From Oceanirhabdus seepicola (GTDB taxonomy: Bacteria > Bacillota > Clostridia > Clostridiales > Clostridiaceae): DNA of 64,000 bases. Every line of letters starts with the position of its first letter. Position 1 is the stretch's first letter. Below are positions 1 through 9,188 of the stretch, piece after piece. The position numbers were made by a program, and so were the translations under genes. Below the pieces are notes generated by a model. It was given only the letters and a program-made list of their open reading frames with translations. It was not told the origin of the DNA and searched no databases. The stretch is taken from contig NZ_JAGSOJ010000004.1 of the NCBI RefSeq assembly GCF_023684385.1, positions 372,001-436,000 on the forward strand, written 5' to 3'.

Positions 1-434
1 CACAATACCCTTGAAGCAGATAATATTATCTTGGCACTATTAAACATCTTTTTATCTTCAGTAACCAATATATATTGTTTATTATTTTCGCAAATACAAA
101 TAAGATTATAATCATTTCTAGAAAGTTTATTACCATTTATATAATAAATAAGTTTATTATCATCATGCTTTATAGAAATATTAGGTTTATAAATCTCTGT
201 TGTGCCAACTGCCTCTTCATTGATTATATGACCTAATAATTTTAAAAATTTATCTGAAAGTACTGGCACTCCATTGACTTTTCTAAATTCTTTTATAGAT
301 AATTCTGCAGCAATATGATGATAAATCCCAAAATCAACTTCCTGATTTTTTTCTATATCCTCAAACAATTGAGGATATTCATTCCATATTTTTATTACTA
401 TATTTGTATCCAATAAGTATTCTTTATTAATCAC
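1..434 (-). CDS. PIN-domain protein, 3' end cut off by window edge
   Basis: Open from a GTG start at 434 to the left edge, about 144 codons visible. The start is preceded by AGAGGTG, six bases upstream; another in-frame GTG at 443 lies inside that ribosome binding site. The protein opens with LLDTNIVIKIW, the first acidic motif (DTN) of PIN-domain ribonucleases. It continues with an HHIAAELS segment holding the conserved Glu, and ends in view with ILVTEDKKM, the usual third acidic motif. PIN proteins are Mg-dependent RNases, often VapC-type toxins. No antitoxin gene is visible immediately upstream (435-569 holds only the promoter region), so a toxin role is not shown. The last residues lie outside the window. 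Confidence 0.6.
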   Translation of the reverse strand, partial: MINKEYLLDTNIVIKIWNEYPQLFEDIEKNQEVDFGIYHHIAAELSIKEFRKVNGVPVLSDKFLKLLGHIINEEAVGTTEIYKPNISIKHDDNKLIYYINGNKLSRNDYNLICICENNKQYILVTEDKKMFNSAKIILSASRVL

Positions 435-544
435 TGCATTCACCTCTTTATCATAAATAAATTGCTTGTTTAACTAATTATATTGTTAGCAATAATATTT
501 ATTAACATTCTTCACTTAAAATTTATTACAACACGGAAAAAAGA

Positions 545-569
545 GCAGATCATATTAAAAATGACCTGC
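545..569 (-). terminator. Intrinsic terminator of the APH-family gene
   Basis: A 9-bp stem (GCAGATCAT / ATGACCTGC, one G-U on the minus strand) with a 7-base loop is followed on the minus strand by TCTTTTTT. It sits directly after the stop codon of the kinase-like gene. Confidence 0.75.
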
Positions 570-1583
570 CTACTTTATTTCTAAAAAATCTAAATCAATC
601 AATGGAATATTTTTTTCAAGTCTTCTTTTAAAATCAGATTTATATTGACTAGCCCATTCAGGTAAATTATTTGCATCAAAACTTCTATGAATAACTATAT
701 ATATAGTAAATTCTCTTAGTTTTATAAAGTTCTTTAGCTCTTTAAGCCAAAATTTATCTAGTTTATTCTCTACATTATAGCCTTTCATAAAACTACTTAA
801 AAATTCTTTTACAAATGAATTTCTTTTATCTGAATCCATTCCAAAAGCCGTCAAATAGAATATAGCTATGGCAATATCACTGATAAACCATTTATAACTA
901 CAGTCATCAAAATCAAATATTGTAATCTTATTATGGTTCACAAAGAAATTCCCAAAATGTATATCTGTATGGATTAAACCATATGAATCAACATCTATTG
1001 GTAACGCTTTAAGATATTTTATTAATTCATTATACTTCTCCCAAATATATTTATCTTCTTTTGGTAAAAAGCTTGTACCATCTTGAAATAATATATCCTC
1101 ATGCCATTCGTATCTTTTAGGAATACCTTCGGTAACTTTATATTTTTTTGTTAAATTATGAAGTTTTCCTATTGCACGACCATATTCAAAACAAAAATCA
1201 TCACCAATATTTTCTTTAGTTGGTCTGCCTCCCTTGGCTTTTTCATAAGTTGTTACAGTAAAATATGATCCATCACCTACTTTTACGATTTCAACTAACT
1301 TCCCTTTAATTGATTTAATGGGCGTTGAAACATCAGCTTTATTCTCTGCTAAAAAATTCACCCAATCTAGTTCAGCTGTAATCATATCATACTCCCGATG
1401 ATCACTATGTCCTATCCTTAGAATATACTCTTTTTCATTCCGCTTGAATCCATAAACAAAGTTTTCAAACCCACCAATATATGTTACCTCATCTAATTTC
1501 AATCCGAAAGCTAATGCACATTTTTCCAATATTTTGTCAGTAAATAACTCTTTAATATGCTTTTCCACTTTTGATTCCCCCAT
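570..1583 (-). CDS. APH-family phosphotransferase (aminoglycoside phosphotransferase / choline-kinase fold)
   Basis: This 337-residue protein has the kinase-like APH fold. The catalytic loop GLIHTDIHFGNFF (H-x-D-x4-N) lies near residue 205, and the metal-binding DFDD follows about 15 residues later. The N-terminal half has the nucleotide-binding strand region (YILRIGHSD). Family members phosphorylate small hydroxylated compounds, aminoglycosides or proteins (SrkA/YihE type, CotS type); the substrate cannot be read from the sequence. It looks monocistronic, with its own terminator at 545-569. The start ATG has TAGGGA five bases upstream. Nothing marks it as a true antibiotic resistance gene. 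Confidence 0.75.
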   Translation of the reverse strand: MGESKVEKHIKELFTDKILEKCALAFGLKLDEVTYIGGFENFVYGFKRNEKEYILRIGHSDHREYDMITAELDWVNFLAENKADVSTPIKSIKGKLVEIVKVGDGSYFTVTTYEKAKGGRPTKENIGDDFCFEYGRAIGKLHNLTKKYKVTEGIPKRYEWHEDILFQDGTSFLPKEDKYIWEKYNELIKYLKALPIDVDSYGLIHTDIHFGNFFVNHNKITIFDFDDCSYKWFISDIAIAIFYLTAFGMDSDKRNSFVKEFLSSFMKGYNVENKLDKFWLKELKNFIKLREFTIYIVIHRSFDANNLPEWASQYKSDFKRRLEKNIPLIDLDFLEIK

Positions 1584-1667
1584 TTCATTCCCTAGTATAA
1601 ATTTACTTATATAGCTTATTGTACCATTAATAATATCCTATTTACGAGTATATACACTTGAATAAAA

Positions 1668-1697
1668 ACCAACTTTCACAAATTTATAAAAGTTGGC
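1668..1697 (-). terminator. Intrinsic terminator of the histidine kinase gene
   Basis: The stem GCCAACTTT / AAAGTTGG, read on the minus strand, is followed by TTTTTATTC, 14 bases after the kinase stop codon. Confidence 0.75.
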
Positions 1698-1710
1698 TTA
1701 AAATTATTTT

Positions 1711-3783
1711 TTATTCATATATATCTGAAAACTCAATATTTATTCTTTCTACATAGTCTTGCTTCTGATTATTATCTATTTTCTTCATAGTAACTTCATC
1801 TAAAATTTTAACTGGTAATGTTATTATAAACTCTGTTCCTTTTCCATATTCACTTTCAACCTCAATACTTCCCTCATGCATCTCTACAAGTGATTTAACT
1901 AAAGCTAATCCTATCCCACTTCCTTCATGATTTCTTGTGGTTGACTTGTCTACTTGTCCAAATCTATTAAATATTACACCTATCTTATTTTCCGGTATAC
2001 CAATTCCTGTATCCTTTACAGAAATCATAATACTGTTTCCTTTATCATAGATATTTACAGTTATACTACCGCCTGACTCTGTAAATTTTATTGAATTTGA
2101 TATTAAATTCAAAACAATTCTTTCAATTTTATCTGGGTCACAAGCCATGATTTTTTCTTCAACATCAGTATCAAAGATGATTTCAATGTTTTTATTCTCT
2201 ATGTATTGTGCTACTGATAATATTATATCTTCAACAGTACTTACTATATTGCAATTTTGCAATTCTATATTGAAATAGTTTGAGTCAATTTTAGTAATAT
2301 CAATTAAGTTATTTATTAATCTTAACAATCTATATCCATTTTGATTTAAAATTTTAAGATACTGATTAAACTTATCTTCATTCTCTCCTTTTGTTATATC
2401 TTTTACCTTTAATAATTGAACTATAGAAAAAATTAAATTTAATGGAGTTTTAAATTCATGAGATAAATTTGTGAAAAACTCATTTCTTAATCTCTCATAT
2501 TCTATTGCTTCTTTTAAACGTCTTTCTTCCTCTTTTATTCTCTTTTGTAATTCTTCTGCTCTTTTGCGCTCTGAAATATCTCTTATAATAGAAAGTATTG
2601 CTAATTCTCCCTCGACCTCATAATTGGTATCACACACTTCCACCTCTATACTTCTTCCATCAACTGTAATTAACTTTACTTCAATAATTCTTGGACTATT
2701 TCCCTTTTTCATAAAATCAGTATGTTCTCTAACTTTTTCATGATAATCTTTATGCATTAGCTCAAATACACTTTTTCCTATAAATTCTTCTGGACATTTT
2801 GCCCCCATAAGCTTTGTTAATGCATGATTCACAAATGTAATTTTCCCATTTATATGAGTACAAATACTATCAGGTGAAGATTCAACAAGATGTCTATATC
2901 TTTCCTCACTTTTTGCTAACTTTTCATCTGATTTCTTTAAGTCAGTTATATCACGCCCTAAATATACTAGTCCTTTCTTATCTCCATTATCATGAAAAAT
3001 TGGAATCTTAATTAAGTCATATACTTTATAGTTTCCATCCTTTTGTGGAACTATTTCTTCTTCTCGGAACATTTCTCCTCTTTCCCATGTATAATCATCT
3101 GATTCTTTATAAGTTAAAAAGTATTCTTTATAAAGAGGATTTACATTTCCTATTTCTACGTCTGTCTTTCCTTTATAATCAATTTCCTCTAAGTTAAAAG
3201 CCTCAATAGTAGCTTGGTTAACTTCAAGATACCGTCCTTCACCATCTTTAAATCCCATAATATCCGGACCAGCATTTATAAGAATTCTAAGCCTCTGTTC
3301 ACTTTCTCTTAAAGACTTTTCAGCTTTCCTTCGTTTAGAAATATTTATATGAAGCATAATATTATTTATTATAAGAATTACAATTATTAAAAATAATCCA
3401 AATTTAAAATTATCTTTTGATATAGAAAATTTATCATCTGGCTTATTAATAACAGTGCTATCTTTAGGCAAATTATAAGTTTTAAAACCAAAAGCCTTCA
3501 TTTCATTATAATCAAACATATATGCATTAGTACTTTGTGTTAAAATTGGTATCAATTCAATATTTTCACCATTTAAAACACGTAAAGCTAATTCAGTTGC
3601 ATACTTACCTTGATTAAATCCACAGGTTAACTTTCCCCCTACAGTTCCATGGTCTAATTTTGCTCCAACCTCAAGGGAATATACAGTCGTACTTAGGAAC
3701 ATGACAATAAAAAAATTAAAAATTAATAAGAATATATATTTAAAGTAATTGTTTTTAAAATTCTTCACTATTGAGCACCCCAT
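1711..3783 (-). CDS. PAS-PAS sensor histidine kinase with truncated substrate-binding sensor domain
   Basis: This 690-residue membrane kinase has a signal/TM segment at about 15-37, a short outside region at 38-125, a second TM at about 126-147, PAS domains at about 155-280 and 290-405, HisKA with phospho-acceptor His442 (NLSHEFKTP), and HATPase_c with DTGIGIP and GSGIGLALV. The outside part at 43-100 (GGKLTCGFNQGKYATELALR, then NAYMFDYNEMKAFG) resembles only the C-terminal end of the ABC-type periplasmic binding domain PF04392, which clostridial kinases often carry whole (about 300 residues). Here roughly the first 250 residues of it are missing and the signal peptide joins straight to the tail. 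No response regulator gene is adjacent. Monocistronic. Confidence 0.8.
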   Translation of the reverse strand: MGCSIVKNFKNNYFKYIFLLIFNFFIVMFLSTTVYSLEVGAKLDHGTVGGKLTCGFNQGKYATELALRVLNGENIELIPILTQSTNAYMFDYNEMKAFGFKTYNLPKDSTVINKPDDKFSISKDNFKFGLFLIIVILIINNIMLHINISKRRKAEKSLRESEQRLRILINAGPDIMGFKDGEGRYLEVNQATIEAFNLEEIDYKGKTDVEIGNVNPLYKEYFLTYKESDDYTWERGEMFREEEIVPQKDGNYKVYDLIKIPIFHDNGDKKGLVYLGRDITDLKKSDEKLAKSEERYRHLVESSPDSICTHINGKITFVNHALTKLMGAKCPEEFIGKSVFELMHKDYHEKVREHTDFMKKGNSPRIIEVKLITVDGRSIEVEVCDTNYEVEGELAILSIIRDISERKRAEELQKRIKEEERRLKEAIEYERLRNEFFTNLSHEFKTPLNLIFSIVQLLKVKDITKGENEDKFNQYLKILNQNGYRLLRLINNLIDITKIDSNYFNIELQNCNIVSTVEDIILSVAQYIENKNIEIIFDTDVEEKIMACDPDKIERIVLNLISNSIKFTESGGSITVNIYDKGNSIMISVKDTGIGIPENKIGVIFNRFGQVDKSTTRNHEGSGIGLALVKSLVEMHEGSIEVESEYGKGTEFIITLPVKILDEVTMKKIDNNQKQDYVERINIEFSDIYE

Positions 3784-4087
3784 TATATTGAATTTTAATA
3801 TATTATTTCAAAAAAAAAGGACCTCTACCCCTGTCCCCCATTGTCTTATTTAAATCTCATCAACTATGACTTTTTCCACTAAAATACTACAATGAATTTA
3901 TAAAAACTCATTCATATAATATACTTCAACAAAATTTCATTTCTTCCTTTGGAGAAATAAGTCGAATCCATTAAAATCATTTTACACAATTCGACTCGCA
4001 AAGTTCAATAATATCTTTTAAATAAATACTTCAGATATTTTAACAACTTAATTAAAAAATTATTTTCTTATTGGATTGCTTACAATG
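3784..4087. other. Intergenic, no gene seen
   Basis: These 304 AT-rich bases hold the promoter area of the kinase and the 3' flank of the MerR gene. I see only a weak inverted repeat, GTCGAAT / ATTCGAC near 3960-3996, with a loop of about 22 bases, and no convincing ORF. Confidence 0.4.
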
Positions 4088-4903
4088 TTAAGATTTTTTC
4101 ACCTTTATAGGTATCCAGATTTCAATTATATATTCATTTTCATCTTCCTTATCAGAAAGACTTATAATTGATTTTTCCATAGCATCATCTTCTATCAAAT
4201 ATCCATTCTTATCAATCCAGTCTATCATCTTTGAATATGTATCAGTAATATCTCCATAGTTTCCTCTATATACAGAAAATGCATAAAGTCTGTTTGGTAT
4301 AACCTGTACTTTACAGCTTTTGAATTCACCTTTGTATTCGGATATCATTCCACACTTAACATATTTAACCTTGTGTTGCAGAAGTTCTTTTTTCCTTGAG
4401 AAAAATACAAAGTCTGATATAGATGCCCATTTACTATCAATTTTATTATTTAGTTCTATTATATTTTTTAAATTGAATTTATCTTCATCACTTTCTATTG
4501 GCATAGTTATAGCCCACATTTTAGGACTTTTCTTAATATAAATCTCATTAATATCTCTATCTAAATTATCTATTCTATATTTTAATTTATTTATACTTTC
4601 CTTCATCATTATTAAGTCATTAATCTGATTTTCTATATCTATTTGTTGTTTTCCTAAATAATCAGAGAACTTTTTTAAATTTTTATCATATAAGATAACT
4701 TTTATATCATTTAAAGACATATCCACTAATCTTAAGGATTGTATCATATATAATAAATCAAATTGCTTTACACCGTAATATCTATAAATTTTATTTTTCA
4801 ACTTTATAGGTTTAAGTAGTCCTATTTTATCATAATGTCTAAGTGTATCCGCAGATATATCAAAAATTTTTGCTACCTCTCCGATTAAATAGTATTCCTT
4901 CAT
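4088..4903 (-). CDS. MerR-family regulator with GyrI-like effector-binding domain
   Basis: This 271-residue protein has the MerR winged helix at 1-72 (YLIGEVAKIFDISADTLRHY, then DKIGLLKP), a linking coiled coil at about 75-120, and a C-terminal region from about 125 of the BmrR/GyrI type that binds small hydrophobic ligands. BltR/BmrR-like family members usually activate an efflux or detoxification gene next to them, but no such partner is adjacent: the downstream gene on the same strand is the PAS kinase, about 300 bases away. The ATG follows GGAGG with good spacing. Confidence 0.8.
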   Translation of the reverse strand: MKEYYLIGEVAKIFDISADTLRHYDKIGLLKPIKLKNKIYRYYGVKQFDLLYMIQSLRLVDMSLNDIKVILYDKNLKKFSDYLGKQQIDIENQINDLIMMKESINKLKYRIDNLDRDINEIYIKKSPKMWAITMPIESDEDKFNLKNIIELNNKIDSKWASISDFVFFSRKKELLQHKVKYVKCGMISEYKGEFKSCKVQVIPNRLYAFSVYRGNYGDITDTYSKMIDWIDKNGYLIEDDAMEKSIISLSDKEDENEYIIEIWIPIKVKKS

Positions 4904-5021
4904 TTTATTCCTCCACTGTTTACAAAATTATATTAAATTCCACACAAAAATCACTTCTATGGCCATCATATCACTTGCGATATGATGTTCAACAAATATA
5001 TTATATCAATAAAATAAAAAA

Positions 5022-5036
5022 CCTAAAAAACTTAGG
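5022..5036 (-). terminator. Short terminator after amidohydrolase
   Basis: A CCTAA / TTAGG stem with a T-rich loop is followed on the minus strand by TTTTTTATTTT, just past the amidohydrolase stop. The stem is short. Confidence 0.5.
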
Positions 5037-5037
5037 C

Positions 5038-6780
5038 TTAGTTTTCTAGGTAGTTAGAATCAATATACACAATCTTCCCTTCAAGAAAAGTCATCATTAC
5101 TTTAGTTTCACTAATCTTGTTGCTAGGTATATCAAATATATTTTCACTTAAAACAACTAGATCTGCTTTTTTTCCTACTTCAATGGATCCTGTGATATCT
5201 TCTTGTCTCATAAGATAAGCTCCATTAATTGTATATGCATCAATTACTTCTTCTAATGCGATACTCTCATTTTCATTTAAAGCATAATCTAAGTTTGAAG
5301 CTCCAACTTCTTTTCTTGTCACTGCTACTTCAATTGCCTTTAACGGTTCGTAAGTTGTAACAGGCCAGTCACTTCCCATAGTAATCAATGCACCATTTTC
5401 TTTTAAAGTCTTAAAGGGAAAGAATTTTTCAATTCTTTCTTTACCAAGTGATTCCTCGTATCCATACATAAATGGTTGGGCCCAAAAAGCCTGATAATTG
5501 GCAATAACATTCAATTTATTAAATCTCTCTATATCATTATCATCTACAAGATATAGATGACATAAAATATGTCTAGTATCATCAATTTGATTAAATTTCT
5601 TTGCATATTCCAATGCATCCAATCCATGTCTTGTTGCCTTATCACCAGCAGCATGCATATGAATACTAAAACCTAAGGCTTCAAGCTCAGTACAATATTC
5701 ATTCAATCTCTCCTGATTAAATGTTAGCATTCCAGTATTATTATCACTTTTATAATAAGGCTCAATCAACGCTGCCGTCTGCATTTCCAAAGTTCCATCC
5801 AAAAGTAACTTAACTTGATTTGCCTTAACCCTAGGTGAAAGCTGCCCTTGTCTACTCTTTAATTTTTTCAACTGAGAATCTCCTTTTGCAGGATCAACCC
5901 AAAGAGCTAGATTCACTCTTGCATTCAGTTCACCCTTTTTATCAACATAAGTATACAATTTATCGGTTTCTTTATTATTTACTTGTGCTTCTACAAATGA
6001 TGTAACCCCTGCCTGATTCAATATCTCTACTGCTTTTTTAAGTCCCTTTTCCATTTCTTCAGTTGAAAGTTCAAAAGCTTGGTAGGTTACTAAGTTCATT
6101 GCATCATCTTCCAAAAATAATCCTGTAGGTTCTCCATTCTCATCTTTAACAATTACTCCGTATTCTGCAATAGTCTCCTTATGGATTCCAGCTACTTCTA
6201 GCATTTTACTATTCGCCCAAGCTGCATGACCAGCATTATCAATAAAAACAGCTGGCTTATCAGGAATTATTTCGTCTAAATCATATTTGGTTGGATACTC
6301 TTCACCAAAGTTTTCAAGATTGAATCCCATACCAATAACATATTCTCTATCCTTTTGTGATTCTGATGCTTTATAAATTGCCTCTAGATATTCATCCTTA
6401 CTCTTAAGAGAAAACATATTACATGTACTTAAGGCAGTACCCATCATAACAAATGGATGTACATGAGTATCATGAAATCCTGGTAGTAATGACTTACCCT
6501 TTAAATCTATTATTTCAGTATTATCATCAATATATTTTTCAGCCTCAACATTACTACCTACAAAAGTAATAATACCTTCCTTTATCACAACAGCTTCAGC
6601 CCATTCCATATCTTTATTAGCTGTATATACTGCACCATTTATAAATACCCTATTAACCCCTACTTTTCTATCTCTCTTACTTCTCTCTCTTTCATTAGTT
6701 TCTTTACTCTTATTACCATCACAACCTAAGAAAGCAAAAGTAATACAAGTAATAAGTACAATTAAAATGATTTTTTTCAT
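5038..6780 (-). CDS. YtcJ-like amidohydrolase, predicted lipoprotein
   Basis: This 580-residue protein starts with a lipoprotein signal peptide whose lipobox ends at Cys20 (AFLGC), followed by a charged linker, so it is probably anchored outside the membrane. The remainder matches the amidohydrolase_3 (YtcJ-like) family: the metal motif HxH at His106/His108 (GFHDTHVHP), HMHAAGD further on, and the late GSDWPV motif with the catalytic Asp. Family members hydrolyse C-N bonds in amides or N-acyl amino acids. The substrate is unknown. A membrane-anchored location is less common for the family. Monocistronic. Confidence 0.8.
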   Translation of the reverse strand: MKKIILIVLITCITFAFLGCDGNKSKETNERERSKRDRKVGVNRVFINGAVYTANKDMEWAEAVVIKEGIITFVGSNVEAEKYIDDNTEIIDLKGKSLLPGFHDTHVHPFVMMGTALSTCNMFSLKSKDEYLEAIYKASESQKDREYVIGMGFNLENFGEEYPTKYDLDEIIPDKPAVFIDNAGHAAWANSKMLEVAGIHKETIAEYGVIVKDENGEPTGLFLEDDAMNLVTYQAFELSTEEMEKGLKKAVEILNQAGVTSFVEAQVNNKETDKLYTYVDKKGELNARVNLALWVDPAKGDSQLKKLKSRQGQLSPRVKANQVKLLLDGTLEMQTAALIEPYYKSDNNTGMLTFNQERLNEYCTELEALGFSIHMHAAGDKATRHGLDALEYAKKFNQIDDTRHILCHLYLVDDNDIERFNKLNVIANYQAFWAQPFMYGYEESLGKERIEKFFPFKTLKENGALITMGSDWPVTTYEPLKAIEVAVTRKEVGASNLDYALNENESIALEEVIDAYTINGAYLMRQEDITGSIEVGKKADLVVLSENIFDIPSNKISETKVMMTFLEGKIVYIDSNYLEN

Positions 6781-6897
6781 AAACCCTTCAGCTCCAATCT
6801 ATTCTCCTACAACTAGTTTTTTATTAATTAAATTGTATACCTTGGAATCGTTCTAAGGTCAAGAATTATTTATATTATTATCTAATTTCCTTAAAAC

Positions 6898-6941
6898 AAA
6901 TAAGTAATGCCTCAACATTAAAGTTGAGACATTACTTATTT
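6898..6941 (-). terminator. Intrinsic terminator after the patB-like gene
   Basis: A long stem, AAATAAGTAATG plus CTCAAC pairing with GTTGAG plus CATTACTTATTT around a single mismatch and a 6-base loop, ends the patB-like transcript. Confidence 0.75.
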
Positions 6942-6996
6942 ATTTTATTAAATTCCCAACAAAACAACCAAAATTAATATTAGTTTCATCTTCATA

Positions 6997-8190
6997 TTAT
7001 TTGAAAAGTGCTTTTTTTATCCTAATTAGCCCCTCTTCTAAAATAGCTCTCGGGCAAGCATAATTAATTCTAATAAATCCTTCTCCCTCAGAACCAAACA
7101 TTGCTCCTCCGTCTAATACCACTTTTGCATCTTCGCTTATCTTTCTTTCTAGTTCTTTATAATCACTTTCAACCTCTCTGAAATCTAACCAAGCTAAATA
7201 AGTTCCCTCAGGTTTTGTATATCTAACATTTGGCATTTTTTCTTTAACAAAAACATCAATAAAATCTGCATTTCCATCTAAATATGTAAGCAACTGTTCA
7301 AGCCATTCTTCCCCTTCTTTTGAATATACTGAATGAACAGCATCTATTGCAAATATATTCGGTAATGGAGCCATCATAAATGATTTTATATATTGCTTTT
7401 CAATTTTATCTCTTATTTCTTTATTTGGAATGATAATATTAGAAATCTGTAACGCTGCCAGGTTAAAAGTCTTACTTGGTGCTGTACAAATAACAGATTT
7501 GTTTTCAAATTCTTTTCCCAACACTCCATAAGTAGTATGTTTATTACCTGATAATATTAGATCACTGTGAATTTCATCAGCTACCACTATTACATTATAC
7601 TTATTACATATATCTCCTAGTTTTTTCAATTCTTCTTTTTCCCATACTCTACCTACTGGATTATGAGGGCTACATAAAATTATCAATTTACACTTTGGAT
7701 CCCTTGCCTTCTCTTCTAAATCCTCGTAATCCATCACATATTTCCCTTCTTTACTAATAAGAGAATTGTTAACTACCACTCTATCATTATTCTCAATTGA
7801 ACTTTTGAATGGATAGTATACAGGCTGTTGAATGATTACTTTATCTCCTGGATCTGTTAATGCTCTTATTATGAAATTTAGAGCAGGAACAATCCCTGGT
7901 GAATTAATAACCCATTCAGATTTAATTTCCCAATCATATCTTTTTTGATACCAATAATTCATAGCTGAATAATACTCATCAAGGGGCATACTGTATCCAA
8001 AAATACCATGTTCTGCTCTCTTTTTAATAGCATCTATTACTCCCTGAGGACATCTAAAGTCCATATCTGCAACCCACATAGGTAATAAATCTTCTCCTTT
8101 TACATCCATATGCTTTTCAATTAATTTCGGATCCCATTTTAAGGAATTTGTTCCTCTTCTATCTATTATCTCATCAAAATTATATTTCAT
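6997..8190 (-). CDS. patB: PatB/MalY-type PLP-dependent C-S lyase (cystathionine beta-lyase)
   Basis: A 397-residue class I/II aminotransferase-fold enzyme. The family opening is present (IIDRRGTNSLKWD, then LPMWVADMDF), as is the PLP-phosphate region, with Asp205 of VADEIHSDL and the Schiff-base Lys240 in TAPSKTFNLA. PatB/MalY enzymes cleave the C-S bond of cystathionine or cysteine, releasing thiol or sulfide, pyruvate and ammonia. It lies 49 bases after the first selenoperoxiredoxin gene with no terminator between, so both may be transcribed from the operator-bearing promoter at 9008. A cysteine-cleaving enzyme next to selenium and thiol redox genes is suggestive, but the link is inferred. 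Confidence 0.8.
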   Translation of the reverse strand: MKYNFDEIIDRRGTNSLKWDPKLIEKHMDVKGEDLLPMWVADMDFRCPQGVIDAIKKRAEHGIFGYSMPLDEYYSAMNYWYQKRYDWEIKSEWVINSPGIVPALNFIIRALTDPGDKVIIQQPVYYPFKSSIENNDRVVVNNSLISKEGKYVMDYEDLEEKARDPKCKLIILCSPHNPVGRVWEKEELKKLGDICNKYNVIVVADEIHSDLILSGNKHTTYGVLGKEFENKSVICTAPSKTFNLAALQISNIIIPNKEIRDKIEKQYIKSFMMAPLPNIFAIDAVHSVYSKEGEEWLEQLLTYLDGNADFIDVFVKEKMPNVRYTKPEGTYLAWLDFREVESDYKELERKISEDAKVVLDGGAMFGSEGEGFIRINYACPRAILEEGLIRIKKALFK

Positions 8191-8238
8191 TGTTAAAATT
8201 CACTCCCTTCTTTTTATCTATATTACAATTTATATATT

Positions 8239-8898
8239 TTAATATCCTAAATGCTCAATTCTTTCAAGGGCTTCTATTGCCTCCTGTGGCTCCATTCTCT
8301 TAGTATAATCAGTATTTACATAAGATAGAATTATATTTCCCTTAATATCAACTACATATGTCGCTGGGACAGGTAGTTCATAATTATCATTTCCTTGTGA
8401 TTTCACTAAATCGATTCCTAAATTTTTATAAGCTTGTTGCAATTCATCTTCAACGAGATAACTTAAACCAAATTCATTTGCAACTTTATTCTCAATATCA
8501 CTTAAAATTTGGTATTTTAAAGAGTATTTGTCTACCAAAGACAAAGAATTATCTGGTAACTCTGGGGAAATAGCTATAAATTCAGCACCTAAACCTTTTA
8601 TTTCTGGAAGTCTTTCTTGGTAACTACCAAGTTCTAAATTGCAATACGGTCACCATCCACCGCGATAAAAACTTATGACTAATGGACCATTTTCCAATAA
8701 ATCATATGAATCTATTTTTTCTCCAACAGCATTTTTAAGTATAAAGTGAGGTATTTGATCTCCTACTTTTAAAGCTTTTTTTTCTATTTCTTTTTCTGCA
8801 ACTTTTTGTGCTTGTCTCTTTAGCAGTTCTATAATATCTTGCGGAGCTTTCTTAATAAAATCTTCATCTACTTTTTTTAAATCTAGTTTTAAATTCAT
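8239..8898 (-). CDS. Selenocysteine-containing peroxiredoxin-like protein (UxxC), copy 1
   Basis: A single reading frame of 219 residues is interrupted only by a UGA at 8650-8652. Reading that UGA as selenocysteine gives FYRGGW-U83-PYC86-NLEL, the place where AhpC/TSA peroxiredoxin-like proteins have CxxC. The downstream half continues without a frame change (ISPELPDNS, then LPVPATYVVDIKG), typical of the peroxiredoxin-like thioredoxin fold. A SECIS-like hairpin follows the UGA at the right distance (8616-8631). Start ATG with GGAGG. Peroxiredoxins reduce peroxides using a peroxidatic Cys, and Sec would raise reactivity. Transcription is predicted from 9008-9036, under the TetR-type operator. 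Standard annotation would give two fragments. Confidence 0.9.
8616..8631 (-). promoter_or_regulatory. Bacterial SECIS-like hairpin (peroxiredoxin 1)
   Basis: On the mRNA, CUUGGU / ACCAAG forms a 6-bp stem with loop AGUU, starting 18 bases after the UGA, so the apical loop lies 24 bases downstream. A G within the first two loop bases and that distance fit the general bacterial SECIS pattern. The paralogue at 12643 has a hairpin at the same position. Confidence 0.7.
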
Positions 8899-9007
8899 AT
8901 TTTAACCTCCATTTTCTATGTAATAGTTTTTATAATTTTATCACTCTTATTTCTTAATAATTTACATTACTTTTTTCGTGAATTGTGCAATACTTTTCTT
9001 AAAATAG

Positions 9008-9036
9008 ATTATAAATGAATGTTCATTTATTGTCAA
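9008..9036 (-). promoter_or_regulatory. Sigma-A promoter with TetR-type operator in the spacer (peroxiredoxin 1 / patB)
   Basis: Minus-strand -35 TTGACA (9031-9036), exactly 17 bases, then -10 TATAAT (9008-9013). The spacer is filled by the palindrome TAAATGAA-TG-TTCATTTA (9012-9029). Both hexamers are perfect consensus, so transcription should be strong unless a repressor occupies the spacer. The same core occurs at 13285, 14449, 17672 and 22114. Confidence 0.8.
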
Positions 9037-9130
9037 TATCCATTTAAATATAATAGCTTCACTAATAGAATTAATTATTTCAGAATCTTCATTTACTGAA
9101 TCAATTATTAAATTACTTTTTATATAAAGT

Positions 9131-9166
9131 AACTCCTTAAAAGATCACATTGGCTCTTAAGGAGTT
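9131..9166 (-). terminator. Terminator of the NfuA-Prx2-OYE-ABM-Isf operon
   Basis: Inverted repeat AACTCCTT / AAGGAGTT, extended by AAGA / TCTT across a bulge, located between the Isf-like gene and the peroxiredoxin 1 promoter. The T-run on the minus strand is modest. Confidence 0.6.
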
Positions 9167-9188
9167 TGTATTGATATTTTTTTAATTT

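Noticed and set aside
8239..8898. The two halves of each peroxiredoxin as separate genes or a nonsense-mutated pseudogene
   Set aside because: Both paralogues have UGA at the same catalytic position, both remain open on either side, and SECIS-like hairpins follow. Selenocysteine explains all of this.
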